Source: a virus. From it: 23,553 bases of DNA. The notes under the pieces are model-generated. The model worked only from the letters and a program-made list of their open reading frames with translations. It made no database searches and was not told the DNA's origin. The translations under genes were made by a program, and so were the position numbers. Location of the stretch: the IMG/VR virus record IMGVR_UViG_3300026263_000018, positions 1-23,553 of that record. One strand, written 5' to 3'. Of the stretch, positions 8,050-16,334 are shown piece by piece; position 1 is the first letter of the stretch; each line of letters begins with the position of its first letter.

Positions 8050-10365
8050 TCACCTATTATTTCTCAATGCCTTTTTCAAACAAGCCTTGAGTGGGATTAG
8101 TATTTGTTCAGCCAAGTTAGCCGTATTTGTGACGGAAGCATGACCGTGATTTCCATAGTATTTTGAAGTGTCCATACCTGCAATACCAACAGAGAAAATA
8201 ATAACATCTTCATCTTCCGCTTCTTTCAATACACTAACTAAGTGAGAGCGTGAAGAATGACTTGGTGGTGCTGGACCGGCAGGTGAACCGTCACTAATTA
8301 CAAAGACAATTCTCTTAGCATTTTCACTACCAAATCTCGCCGTTCTATCAATAGCCCATCTTAGAGCGAACCCATCAGCATTTTCTCGGCCAACATGGGA
8401 TGAAGCAATTTTGCTCTTAGTCTTGTTATTCAAAGTTTCATTAGCACCTTTTCTAATTGTAATTCTGGTTTCACCGTTAGGAGCGTCGCCCCTATAACTT
8501 CGCCCATATTGTGAGTAAAAATCAACCACTTCATATTTAGCCCCTATTTCCTCAAGAACTGAACTAATAGAAACCGCCGCTTCACCCGCACAGTCAGCAC
8601 GGTTTTTGTAAGCACCACTTCTTATTCCACTAACAGAGCAACCCATAGACCCGCTTGCATCAATTAGGACAACAACATTAGCATTAAATTCAGGTGATAA
8701 TTTGTCAGTTTTGAAAACTTTATCACTTGTTGAATGCGCCCAAAGTCGGCGTGTATCAAGGCGACCTCTTTTCTTGTGTGAGTTAAATTTGGTATCAGCA
8801 CCCTTGACTAAGTTCTTCATGACTTTACCAATTCTTTTAATTCCGCCTTTGTTGGTTCTTTCAATTACAGAATATGCGCTTCCATCCGAGCATGTAGTCT
8901 CTTTTTCATTAGTTTGGGTTTGAATAGAAACTTCATGACCAAAGAAACGACCTCCGCCCATTTCGCTATTTTCATCTTTAAATAACTCTCCGTGTTCTTC
9001 AATTTGTTCACACTCAAAGTCTATCATTTCGCCTAATTCATCAACAAGTGCTTGCATTTCACTAAACATTTCAACCGTTTTAGTTCCTTCGCCAGTTCTT
9101 GCTAAAGCATTACCTACACTGTGACCGGAGTTCTCATTTACTTTCGCACTCTCTGTAATGACTTCGCCCTCATAGTTTGAAGCAGTTTGGCTTTCACCTT
9201 GACCTTCTTCGCCCTCTCCTTCGCTTCCATAGACTTCATCACCTTGACCGTCAGGAGCGGAAGAGTCGCCAGTTTGAGAACCGGACTCGCCGTTATCGCC
9301 GTTATCGCCGTTATCGCCCTCTCCTTCGCTTCCTTCGCTTCCTTCGCCTTCATCGTCACCTTGACTACCGGACTCTCCGCCTTCGCCGTCAGCACCCTCT
9401 AAAGCATCATTAAGAGCATTTACATCTTCATCATCGGAGTCGGACATATCTCGACCCTCTGTTGGGCGTTCCATTTTCTTGAACCTCTTGGTTCTAACTT
9501 TCTCTGCCTCTTTCTTCATTCTCTTTTGGTTGTTAGCGGCTTCTGTAATTTTGTCCATTGACATATCATCAGCAAACAAAGCCTTTCCTTCGGCTGAATC
9601 GGAAGCCCCATACTCGCTACCATCGGTTTCATCGGCGGGGAAATGAGTTCTGTATATTTCCAACATAACTCTTGCTTTCTTAATTACTGTGGAAGTGTCC
9701 TGTGAAGCAATTGCATCAGCAAACAAAGGTCGAATTTCATCCATCATAGCAATTACTTTTTCATTATTGACAAAGTGTGGAGTAGCCAATATAACCTCTG
9801 TGGCAATAGCAATAACACCAAGTTTAGGTGCTTCATTGTCACCAATGGTTCTTCCTTTCAGGGTTGCTTTATGTGAAGCCATAAGTCTGTTTTGAGTGTA
9901 GTCTAAACGCTTCTTAGAACCTGCAAAATCTTGGCCTAATAGGTAATTGACTCTTGCATCTTCAACAATGTTCACCATGTCATGAAGTAGTTTATCTTCG
10001 TCGCCTCTTTTAATTCCGTCAGCAACCCTCTTCCATGCGTTAAAGTTAGTGTATCTCAAGTGACCTGCCGCTTCGTGGGCTAAGATTGCTTCGCTGATAA
10101 TCAAATTCTCCGCTTGGCTTGTCACATCAGGTAAAATAGGATAAGATAGCCAAACAGTGCTACCATCGGTTGCACATGGGTTGCCGTCGTTAATATCAAG
10201 TTTCTTAATACAACGGCCTTTGCCGTTTAGTTCACCGGATAGAACCTTAGCAATACGGCTTAGGTGTATTGTGACTCTTCGACGGCTTGATTCATTAAAT
10301 GTATTCATATCCGCTTTTTGTTCACTGGCGAACATTGGGTTTACGGGGGTTTCTGTTTCGGTCAT
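8050..10365 (-). CDS. CobT-like protein with HExxGH metallopeptidase-like motif and VWA domain
   Basis: The 771-aa protein has three parts. The N-terminal third contains LAHEAAGHLRYT (His97, Glu98, Gly101, His102) and NIVEDARVN (Glu135), the arrangement of zinc metallopeptidase-like domains found in CobT/VWA proteins. The middle (about 270-400) is a disordered Glu/Gly/Ser/Asp-rich linker. The C-terminal VWA domain has DASGS (MIDAS) near residue 567 and VFVISDGSP. Such VWA proteins usually work with MoxR/CobS-type ATPases, and one is encoded two genes upstream. The ATG at 10365 lies 26 bases from the TATA box at 10387-10396; the GTG at 10386 falls inside the promoter and is rejected. The function in viruses is unresolved; real cobalt chelation is unlikely. 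Confidence 0.85.
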   Translation of the reverse strand: MTETETPVNPMFASEQKADMNTFNESSRRRVTIHLSRIAKVLSGELNGKGRCIKKLDINDGNPCATDGSTVWLSYPILPDVTSQAENLIISEAILAHEAAGHLRYTNFNAWKRVADGIKRGDEDKLLHDMVNIVEDARVNYLLGQDFAGSKKRLDYTQNRLMASHKATLKGRTIGDNEAPKLGVIAIATEVILATPHFVNNEKVIAMMDEIRPLFADAIASQDTSTVIKKARVMLEIYRTHFPADETDGSEYGASDSAEGKALFADDMSMDKITEAANNQKRMKKEAEKVRTKRFKKMERPTEGRDMSDSDDEDVNALNDALEGADGEGGESGSQGDDEGEGSEGSEGEGDNGDNGDNGESGSQTGDSSAPDGQGDEVYGSEGEGEEGQGESQTASNYEGEVITESAKVNENSGHSVGNALARTGEGTKTVEMFSEMQALVDELGEMIDFECEQIEEHGELFKDENSEMGGGRFFGHEVSIQTQTNEKETTCSDGSAYSVIERTNKGGIKRIGKVMKNLVKGADTKFNSHKKRGRLDTRRLWAHSTSDKVFKTDKLSPEFNANVVVLIDASGSMGCSVSGIRSGAYKNRADCAGEAAVSISSVLEEIGAKYEVVDFYSQYGRSYRGDAPNGETRITIRKGANETLNNKTKSKIASSHVGRENADGFALRWAIDRTARFGSENAKRIVFVISDGSPAGPAPPSHSSRSHLVSVLKEAEDEDVIIFSVGIAGMDTSKYYGNHGHASVTNTANLAEQILIPLKACLKKALRNNR

Positions 10366-10386
10366 GTTTAGTCCTATACACCACAC

Positions 10387-10396
10387 CTATATAAGG
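10387..10396 (-). promoter_or_regulatory. TATA promoter of the CobT-like/VWA unit
   Basis: CTTATATAGG on the minus strand, 26 bases before the ATG at 10365. With the downstream GTGTGGTGTATAGGAC it is nearly the same as the promoter at 12745, so the CobS- and CobT-like genes probably share control. Confidence 0.65.
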
Positions 10397-10414
10397 ACTT
10401 CGGCCTATTGAAAA

Positions 10415-11233
10415 TTATAGCCTTTTATTTGAGCCTTTTATTTGACGCTTGGTGTATCGTGGTTTGAAGGTTGTTTCAGTTCTAAATTGCTCTAATAGGG
10501 TTCTTGATATTTTAGACAAGTCATCAATTTCCCATGCCATAGAATACAATCTAAGTGCCTCTAAACATTTTGTTGGATTTGCTTTATTGTGTATTGCCAT
10601 TTGTATAATAGAAAGAGGATGGCATGAAGAATAATCATATCCCTGTTTCAAAATAACTTCTGGTTGCTTTGTATCTGGAACTGTTTGTCTAATCCTATTG
10701 GGTTCAATACCATACTTCAAACAAAGGGTTGCCAATCTCCACGACTCCGCCTTGTCGCTAATTTTTTCAATTAGCGAATCGGCTTTGTTGAGTCCAAGAT
10801 GGCGGTTCAATTCCGTAAGACCTGCAAATAAAAATCTCTTGGCGGGTTTAGGTATCTCAACAATCATGCATTTGGCTCTTAGCCTGTAAGGTATTGCTTC
10901 AAGGTATTGACATTCTAAAACAAACGGTGGAGGGTTGTCTATTGTGTTAATTTTATTGTATAAAGATGGCTTTAGATAATCAGCACCCTCTATCAAAGCA
11001 AGCCTGTAATTCCCATCAAAAGTCGGATGGCGTGCATTCTCAATACATACCAGTGGGTCATCATGTTCCACGACCTCTATCTTATATTTGTCAGCCAAGA
11101 ATCTGATAATTGTTGTTTTGCCAACACCTGTATTGCCATAAATGATTAACGGTTTAGATGGTGTATTCATCCATGCCTCTATCGGTGTCAATACTGATTT
11201 GATTATGTGCTTAGTCGGATTCATAAATATCAT
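10415..11233 (-). CDS. AAA+ ATPase, possibly clamp-loader-like
   Basis: The 272-aa protein has Walker A YGNTGVGKTT (about residues 32-41), a weak Walker B-like LALIEGADYL (about 78-87), YRLRAKCMIVEIPKP resembling the region after sensor 1 with an Arg, and a helical C-terminal half ending in a basic tail. It resembles RFC/DnaX-type loaders more than MoxR, and could partner the RFC small subunit encoded at 16331-17332. However, the usual DExx box is missing, so ATP hydrolysis may be weak. The Shine-Dalgarno AAAGGAAA supports the ATG at 11233 (an ATG at 11224 is also possible). It overlaps the 48-aa gene by 23 bases. Confidence 0.75.
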   Translation of the reverse strand: MIFMNPTKHIIKSVLTPIEAWMNTPSKPLIIYGNTGVGKTTIIRFLADKYKIEVVEHDDPLVCIENARHPTFDGNYRLALIEGADYLKPSLYNKINTIDNPPPFVLECQYLEAIPYRLRAKCMIVEIPKPAKRFLFAGLTELNRHLGLNKADSLIEKISDKAESWRLATLCLKYGIEPNRIRQTVPDTKQPEVILKQGYDYSSCHPLSIIQMAIHNKANPTKCLEALRLYSMAWEIDDLSKISRTLLEQFRTETTFKPRYTKRQIKGSNKRL

Positions 11234-11357
11234 TTAGTTTCCTTTGAAAATAATTTTTGTATTTTTGATTAGGGTCAAATAATTGCCTTAAGTTCGCTAC
11301 TAATTCCTCTAATGCTTCTATTCTTGCTTCTAAATCTTCCACTCTTATATTGCTCAT
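11211..11357 (-). CDS. Tiny coiled-coil protein (48 aa)
   Basis: A short gene encoding MSNIRVEDLEARIEALEEL followed by more heptad-like helix, then a Lys/Tyr/Asn-rich tail ending YESD. Leu/Ile/Val at heptad positions predict a parallel coiled coil about 25 residues long. The ATG at 11357 lies 27 bases from a TATA-like box at 11379-11388, so it is leaderless and first in its unit. It overlaps the start of the AAA+ gene by 23 bases. It may be an oligomerisation partner of that ATPase, inferred from position only. Confidence 0.7.
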   Translation of the reverse strand: MSNIRVEDLEARIEALEELVANLRQLFDPNQKYKNYFQRKLNDIYESD

Positions 11358-11378
11358 ATCACTTGAGTTAATATCCAC

Positions 11379-11388
11379 CTATATTAAA
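11379..11388 (-). promoter_or_regulatory. TATA-like promoter of the 48-aa/AAA+ unit
   Basis: TTAATATAGG on the minus strand, 27 bases before the ATG at 11357. Confidence 0.5.
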
Positions 11389-11398
11389 GGGGAATAGT

Positions 11399-11467
11399 GA
11401 GAGGGGGAGCGTCAGGAATCACCCGTTGTCCTCCCCCTCTCGTTTTAACCCAAATTCGACAACGGGT
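11399..11467 (-). ncRNA. H-type RNA pseudoknot after the CobS-like gene
   Basis: On the minus strand the order is: ACCCGTTGTC (11467-11458), 16-base loop, GAGAGGGGGAG (11441-11431), GACAACGGGT (11430-11421), 11-base loop, CTCCCCCTCTC (11409-11399). The first and third blocks pair perfectly over 10 bases, the second and fourth over 11, with no base between them, so the stems can stack. It starts 7 bases after the TGA stop and ends just before the promoter of the 48-aa gene. It could end or protect the transcript, or bind a protein. Confidence 0.6.
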
Positions 11468-11474
11468 TTTGAGT

Positions 11475-12695
11475 TCAATAATCAGCCAATCTTGCTCTGC
11501 AAGCCGCTTCAATATGTGGTCTTTCATCGGCATTGTATTTGCCAAGCATAGAGTATTCAATAGCCTCATTCAAGGACAAGTGCTTCATCAATCCAAACAT
11601 TTGAACAAGAGTTCTTGTTGAAGTATCAGTTTCAAGAAGTCCTTCTTTCTTCAATTGTCTTAAGTCATTAGCAACCAATACCATGCCTCTAATAGTTTCT
11701 TCATCTGTGAAGCCACTTTGACCCATTACAACCTCAATTTCTTTTGCTTCCTTAAGGTAGTCAAATGTCAGGTTCATTGTGAAACGGTCTTTTGTTGCTT
11801 GGTTCATAGCATTGACACCTGCATAATCTTCCGGTGGGTTCATGGTAGCAATAATTTGAAAACCATTCTTAGCCTTGACTACACGGTTGTTATCTTCACC
11901 AATAACCAAAGTGCCTCTGTCCATTGCCGCATGAGTAGCAATCAAACATGCCTCTCTTGCCGCATTTAGTTCATCAGCCAATAGGCCGAGTCCATAGTCC
12001 ATAGCAAGTGTCAGGACTCCATCTTGGAATACTACATTACCATCAACAATAGTTCTTGAGCCAATAAATGTGTCCTCTGTGACACCATCGGACATATTAA
12101 TTTGAAGAAGTGGAGTGTTAATGTTGCCGTAAAAATCTTGAGCCAACATAGATTTGCCACACCCTTTAGGTCCTTCAAAAATCATGTGAGAGTCTTGTGT
12201 ATTACCATTCAAACTTTGTTGGTAGCACATAGCCATTAGTCTAAATTCCTGTCTGTCGGACTCAACAAAGCCTCTTGCAGTAGGTATCATAGTTTGTAAG
12301 TGTGCTGAAAATTCATCAGGGTGTCGGCGTGGTATGCCATAGAATACTCCGCCTTGAGGCGTAGCCTTTGGTGGTGAAGTCTTTTGTTCTTCAATTACAC
12401 CTGTTTTTGATTGTTGCATCATCATTATTGGTGTTGGTTCAGCACGGCGACCTTCAAGGGTTGCTTTTATTGCTTCAATTTCCCATACTTGCTTATCTTT
12501 GCCAATGGAAACTCTAACTATACCGGCTTTGTGCATTCTGTTTGCAGAGAACGCATTACTCTTTAGTGAGGTTATGCTACTATCTCTTCCTTCCGCTATG
12601 CACGCTTCTTGTATAGCCTTGAGGTAATCCTCTTCGCTAATCATTCCACCTTCTTTTCTTACTACATCTTTCATTATTTCAATTGTTGTTTTCAT
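11475..12695 (-). CDS. MoxR/CobS-like AAA+ ATPase
   Basis: The 406-aa protein has an N-terminal winged-helix-like region (1-75), a linker, and an AAA+ core: Walker A EGPKGCGKS (about 174-182), Walker B LGLLADELNAA (about 235), sensor 1 IIATMNPPEDY (about 285) and ATKDRFTMN with the arginine. This matches CobS/MoxR ATPases, which act as ring-shaped remodelling chaperones with a VWA partner, here the protein at 8050-10365. The promoter at 12745-12754 leaves a leader of about 30 bases with a strong Shine-Dalgarno (GGAAGGAAT), so it is not leaderless. A perfect RNA pseudoknot follows 7 bases after the stop. Confidence 0.88.
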   Translation of the reverse strand: MKTTIEIMKDVVRKEGGMISEEDYLKAIQEACIAEGRDSSITSLKSNAFSANRMHKAGIVRVSIGKDKQVWEIEAIKATLEGRRAEPTPIMMMQQSKTGVIEEQKTSPPKATPQGGVFYGIPRRHPDEFSAHLQTMIPTARGFVESDRQEFRLMAMCYQQSLNGNTQDSHMIFEGPKGCGKSMLAQDFYGNINTPLLQINMSDGVTEDTFIGSRTIVDGNVVFQDGVLTLAMDYGLGLLADELNAAREACLIATHAAMDRGTLVIGEDNNRVVKAKNGFQIIATMNPPEDYAGVNAMNQATKDRFTMNLTFDYLKEAKEIEVVMGQSGFTDEETIRGMVLVANDLRQLKKEGLLETDTSTRTLVQMFGLMKHLSLNEAIEYSMLGKYNADERPHIEAACRARLADY

Positions 12696-12697
12696 CT

Positions 12698-12851
12698 TAA
12701 TTCCTTCCTTATTTTTCTTGGGTTATTTTGTCCTATACACCACACCTATATAACAGTTATTATAATGTTATGTTTCATGTTGTCTGTCTGTCTCCTGTTT
12801 TTGGTGCGGGTATAGATAACCCTATACACCACTCCTATATAAGGATATTCC
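12698..12851 (-). promoter_or_regulatory. Two tandem promoters before the CobS-like gene with a possible leader peptide
   Basis: The proximal TATA box (12745-12754) and the distal one (12834-12843) share the downstream block CCTATACACCAC (plus-strand reading). No annotated gene starts between them. The distal transcript would contain AGGAGA (12796-12791) and an ATG at 12778 for a 10-codon frame (MKHNIIITVI) whose stop falls in the proximal TATA box. It may be a leader peptide or just an alternative start point for the CobS-like mRNA. Confidence 0.5.
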
Positions 12852-13295
12852 CTATATCAAATTAGGATGAAGCAAACCTTTCACTATCAAATATGTTTTC
12901 AGTAAGCGTGTTTTCCACTCTTCACGGGCAAACTTTTGTTCTTGTCTTTTCTTAGGCCGTTGAGCATTCCACATCTTCATTCTCTGGTCAGGTGCATACT
13001 TTTGACAAGTCGCCACCCAATCAACAACCAATGAAGTTATTGCATACGATAGGTCTTGTGTATGAGTTTCTATCGCTTGTATTGATTCTTCAAGAGTATT
13101 CCTAAGACATGATATGCCAATCTGTTCAACAATTTCTTCGCATGAGTCTTTTAGTATTCTCTTTTCAGCCTTCAAAACATCAGCCCATCTTGAAGAAGGC
13201 ATTAATTTACTACACTCTTTTATCATTTCATGAGTAAAATGGCATTCATCTCTAAGTGTTCTGTATATCCGTCGCTCTCTGTTTAATCCTGTCAT
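12852..13295 (-). CDS. Unknown helical, basic protein (147 aa) coupled to DNA polymerase
   Basis: The protein is almost entirely alpha-helical with many Arg/Lys at both ends (LNRERRIYRTLRDE and QRPKKRQEQKFAREEWK). I find no known motif. Its ATG overlaps the polymerase stop as ATGA, so the two are translationally coupled. A nucleic-acid-binding replication accessory is plausible from charge and position. Confidence 0.75.
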   Translation of the reverse strand: MTGLNRERRIYRTLRDECHFTHEMIKECSKLMPSSRWADVLKAEKRILKDSCEEIVEQIGISCLRNTLEESIQAIETHTQDLSYAITSLVVDWVATCQKYAPDQRMKMWNAQRPKKRQEQKFAREEWKTRLLKTYLIVKGLLHPNLI

Positions 13296-15907
13296 TCAAA
13301 CCATTCCCCCATAGATGATACACCAACACCGGACATACACCGTTGCCAATTAGTGCCTAATGCACTTAATATGGCTAAGAATGAATTACTATCAGCAAAC
13401 ATAGTCTGTATTGACATATCCCTATCAATAACTACATTGTAGTCATCTGGAGAGTCGCCCCATTCAATTGCTATCCTTCTATTGGTTGGTAATGGTTTAT
13501 CACTGGATTTGGCGAAGTAAATACATGGCTTATCTCCTAAATCAAACTCTGTATCAAGGTTTTCATTACTCCACATTGCCGCATTATAGGCAAATGTGCC
13601 TTGTTTCTTCATGCCATATGGCTGACCAAAGGATATGGCGGGGGTTATGTCAGGGTTTTTCATGTCCTCCACCTGCTTTCTAAGAAGTTTGCCTATTTCA
13701 GTCTTGCCCGCTCCATCTAATATAGCACTAAACATCTCTTGTTGAACTGTTTTTACTACCTGTGGAGTGGAAGAACGGCGCATTTCAACGCCTCTAAAGC
13801 CGTGTTTATCGTTATAATCAAGGTATGCATATCTCTTTTTGACCCCCCATTGGAAGTATCTTTTGTAATATGCATCAGGTTTTATGTTGAAAAATTCATT
13901 TTTATCCACATTTAAACACTCTTTGACAAAATCATCAAAGGAATTATTTAATTCATTACAAAGAATCTCTGCCATATCAATAATATCCCTCTCTGTAAAG
14001 GGTCTAATCTTATTTTCAATCTCATCATGGTTGGATATTGCCACCTTGCATGAGTCGGTGTCCTGATATAGCGTGCTGAACCGGACTTCCATACCCTCAT
14101 GAGATGGGGGCATATAGTCTTTATGGGTATATACTCCTTCTTTACAGAACCATAGAGTTCTTTTGTTGATATAATTCTTGTTCCAGTCATTATGACGGCG
14201 GGCAGTATCGGTAATATCCGACCCAATTTCAGGGTCAGCCAGTCTAAATGGTCTGTTTTTTGTCTTTTCAGTTCGCCCCGACCCCAAAACACCATACCAA
14301 GAGTTCATGTTTTCTTTCATGACCCTCTGTTGCCTATCTAAAACCATAAGTCGCTTAGGGTCTTTCTCTATTTTCATCTGGTTTTTTAATTCCTGTCTTG
14401 CTGATGCAAGTTCTCTAAGAACGGTTGGCATAATTCCCACCCTGTCTCGACGGTATATTCTCCCACCTTGAGTCTTAGTTATTGGAAATGGATAACCGTT
14501 AGGGTAGTCATCGGGATTAATTTTTGTGTCAGGAGAAAAATTACCTGTGATAATTGCTGATGGATATTCCATTGAGTTATCTAACTCAAATGCATTTCTC
14601 CAAATTCCAATAGGTGCATCCATAACAAAACCCCCCTGCTCAATTCCACCTTCGGGCATAGTATCAGCAACCACTTTAGCGGAAGGCATGATAATATCTT
14701 GATTCCATAGCAAATGACCCATCATATCTTCAACCAACATCATATTACTGTGGCTTTTGTGTAGGGTGCTATTGTGATAAGCAGTTTTCATAATATAAAA
14801 CGGTAGTAAATCTAAGACCTCCATACATCGTGCCGCCACTACATTATCCCATGCGTTATAGACGGCTAACATCATTGGGTCTTTGACCATTAAATCTGTA
14901 ATTCTGTTTCTCGGAACTTTACCATAGCCAAGTGTTGTTGTCGCCATCCAAGATAAAGAAGCCGCTCCGGTTGTAGTCGCAGTTCCTTGAACTTGTTCAG
15001 CGTATGCAATTTTAGTATCAAACTGTGGTAGTTTCTTAAGATAAGTTAAACTCGGAACTTTCATTCCCTCTTGTTTTAGAATCTTAGCCCTGTTATACAT
15101 ATATGGTATATCGTAGCCTTTGATATTTTGACCTGCTATAACATCGGGGTTATAGTGATTCAATCTTGCATGAAACCATCGAAAAAGTTCGGCTTCTCTC
15201 TGGCTTAGGTCAGGATTGTCAAAACTTTTAACAAATATCTTATCGGCCTCAATAGGCTCAATTGGATTAGTATGCTCGACCACTGAATGCAAAGCCGCTT
15301 GTGAAGAAAGAAACCTTCTAACCATACGCTCGGAGGTTGGTGAACAAGTTCCAATTTCATGTATTCCAGTTTTCTCATCGTAAAATGCAATTGACACCAC
15401 TCGCCCTGTTGGGTTCTGTGTATCTAAACAATCCTCTGTTTCAATATCCCAATACCATAAGTCGAGTGAAAATTCACTGGCCGGAACATCTGATTTGTGA
15501 ACATTGACAGGTCTTAGGTTGTTCCAGTCTTTGTCCGTATCTATCTCAATAACTGCTTCCCAACCATATATCCATCTAACCAAAGATGACCATTTTGCAT
15601 CAGCCGAATAATGAGGATAAAAATAATCTCGCACTTCTCTTATGTCAAATGGGGAATTAACATTGACTTCCATCAACGGTTCTCCTTGAATCGTCGTTTT
15701 ATCGCTTGGTTTAACCGACTTGATGCAAGGAAGGTTCGTAAGTGGAGGGTGTAATTTTTCAGGCTTCGTAGTCCAAAATTTAGGCTGACAACCAACAACC
15801 CTAACAACATGACTTGAACCATCCCGTTTCTTAACTCGTAGCACTGTCGCCCAGTCTTTAATGTCGCCTGTTGTTCCAATATCAACAATCAATAATGGTT
15901 CACGCAT
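13292..15907 (-). CDS. polB: Family B DNA polymerase with 3'-5' exonuclease
   Basis: The 871-aa protein has all polymerase B signatures. Exonuclease: YWDIETED (Exo I, about 153), GQNIKGYDIP (Exo II, about 260) and VYNAWDNV (Exo III, YxxxD, about 345). Polymerase: LDNSMEYPSAIIT with NFSPDT (motif A), VMKENMNSWYGVLGSG (motif B), LYQDTDSCK (motif C) and KKRYAYL. All catalytic acids are present, so it should be an active, proofreading replicative enzyme. No terminal-protein (TPR) insertion is obvious, which fits RNA- or DNA-primed rather than protein-primed copying and fits the viral clamp loader nearby. The ATG at 15907 lies 26 bases from the TATA-like box at 15928-15937; the GTG at 15928 falls in the promoter and is rejected. 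Confidence 0.95.
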   Translation of the reverse strand: MREPLLIVDIGTTGDIKDWATVLRVKKRDGSSHVVRVVGCQPKFWTTKPEKLHPPLTNLPCIKSVKPSDKTTIQGEPLMEVNVNSPFDIREVRDYFYPHYSADAKWSSLVRWIYGWEAVIEIDTDKDWNNLRPVNVHKSDVPASEFSLDLWYWDIETEDCLDTQNPTGRVVSIAFYDEKTGIHEIGTCSPTSERMVRRFLSSQAALHSVVEHTNPIEPIEADKIFVKSFDNPDLSQREAELFRWFHARLNHYNPDVIAGQNIKGYDIPYMYNRAKILKQEGMKVPSLTYLKKLPQFDTKIAYAEQVQGTATTTGAASLSWMATTTLGYGKVPRNRITDLMVKDPMMLAVYNAWDNVVAARCMEVLDLLPFYIMKTAYHNSTLHKSHSNMMLVEDMMGHLLWNQDIIMPSAKVVADTMPEGGIEQGGFVMDAPIGIWRNAFELDNSMEYPSAIITGNFSPDTKINPDDYPNGYPFPITKTQGGRIYRRDRVGIMPTVLRELASARQELKNQMKIEKDPKRLMVLDRQQRVMKENMNSWYGVLGSGRTEKTKNRPFRLADPEIGSDITDTARRHNDWNKNYINKRTLWFCKEGVYTHKDYMPPSHEGMEVRFSTLYQDTDSCKVAISNHDEIENKIRPFTERDIIDMAEILCNELNNSFDDFVKECLNVDKNEFFNIKPDAYYKRYFQWGVKKRYAYLDYNDKHGFRGVEMRRSSTPQVVKTVQQEMFSAILDGAGKTEIGKLLRKQVEDMKNPDITPAISFGQPYGMKKQGTFAYNAAMWSNENLDTEFDLGDKPCIYFAKSSDKPLPTNRRIAIEWGDSPDDYNVVIDRDMSIQTMFADSNSFLAILSALGTNWQRCMSGVGVSSMGEWFE

Positions 15908-15927
15908 GGTAGTCCATCCTATACCCA

Positions 15928-15937
15928 CCTATTTATT
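15928..15937 (-). promoter_or_regulatory. Promoter of DNA polymerase
   Basis: AATAAATAGG on the minus strand, 26 bases before the ATG at 15907; a weaker TATA variant than its neighbours. Confidence 0.5.
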
Positions 15938-16165
15938 ACGCTTTCTTGCTTCTTCAATGCGAATCAATTGTGTAGCCAAATAAACTGATAAGTCAAGTGC
16001 TTCTTCCAAAGCCATTTCGACCCATGAATCATCTTCCGTTCCCCATTGGGTCGTATCGTCGCCATGTCTAAGACCATGACCGTATTCTTTGACTCCCTTC
16101 GCCATAGCGGTCTTGATGAGTTCTAAGATGCGTGGGTTATCGTCTGTCTGGTGTGCATCACTCAT
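15929..16165 (-). CDS. MazG-like small helical protein (possible nucleotide pyrophosphohydrolase)
   Basis: The 78-aa protein ends in a helix with VEMALEEALDLSVYLATQL, the EExxD-type helix typical of MazG-like folds; such proteins hydrolyse nucleoside triphosphates and are common in viruses. Only one metal-binding helix is clearly seen, so activity is uncertain. The start at 16165 has GGTGA upstream and overlaps the 58-aa gene by 8 bases (ATGAGTGA); an upstream ATG at 16249 would read through that gene in a different frame and is rejected. It is the last gene of the RFC operon. Confidence 0.65.
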   Translation of the reverse strand: MSDAHQTDDNPRILELIKTAMAKGVKEYGHGLRHGDDTTQWGTEDDSWVEMALEEALDLSVYLATQLIRIEEARKRNK

Positions 16166-16334
16166 CCTTGTCACCCCAATGGTTGTCGCTGACAATCTTA
16201 TATTTGCCAAAGACTCTATCCCAAAAAGACCGTTGAATCCAACAATCAATTCCTAAGTGGTGTTCAATTTCTCGCTTCATGTTATTCGCTTCAACCCTTG
16301 TTGAAACACTTGTCAGTATTACTTTATCATTCAT
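16158..16334 (-). CDS. Small unknown protein (58 aa) in the RFC operon
   Basis: A short frame starting MNDKVILTSVSTRVEANN and ending DNHWGDKDE. It overlaps the RFC stop by 4 bases (ATGA), has AGGTGAT as a Shine-Dalgarno, and its stop overlaps the MazG-like start by 8 bases. This tight packing on both sides supports a real gene. The sequence has an N-terminal beta strand and a Trp/Phe-rich part (CWIQRSFWDRVFGK). No family is recognised. Confidence 0.7.
   Translation of the reverse strand: MNDKVILTSVSTRVEANNMKREIEHHLGIDCWIQRSFWDRVFGKYKIVSDNHWGDKDE

Noticed and set aside
9138-9413. Several frames on both strands inside the VWA gene
   Set aside because: Shadows of the low-complexity Gly/Glu/Ser linker.
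10366-10386. Longer GTG start of the VWA gene, and similar GTG extensions of PolB (15928) and the 100-aa gene (19088)
   Set aside because: These GTGs fall between the TATA box and the expected transcription start.
11384-11569. Minus-strand 61-aa frame running through the pseudoknot, as a frameshift product of the CobS-like gene
   Set aside because: No slippery site near the stop and the composition is not protein-like; readthrough is also only a remote possibility.
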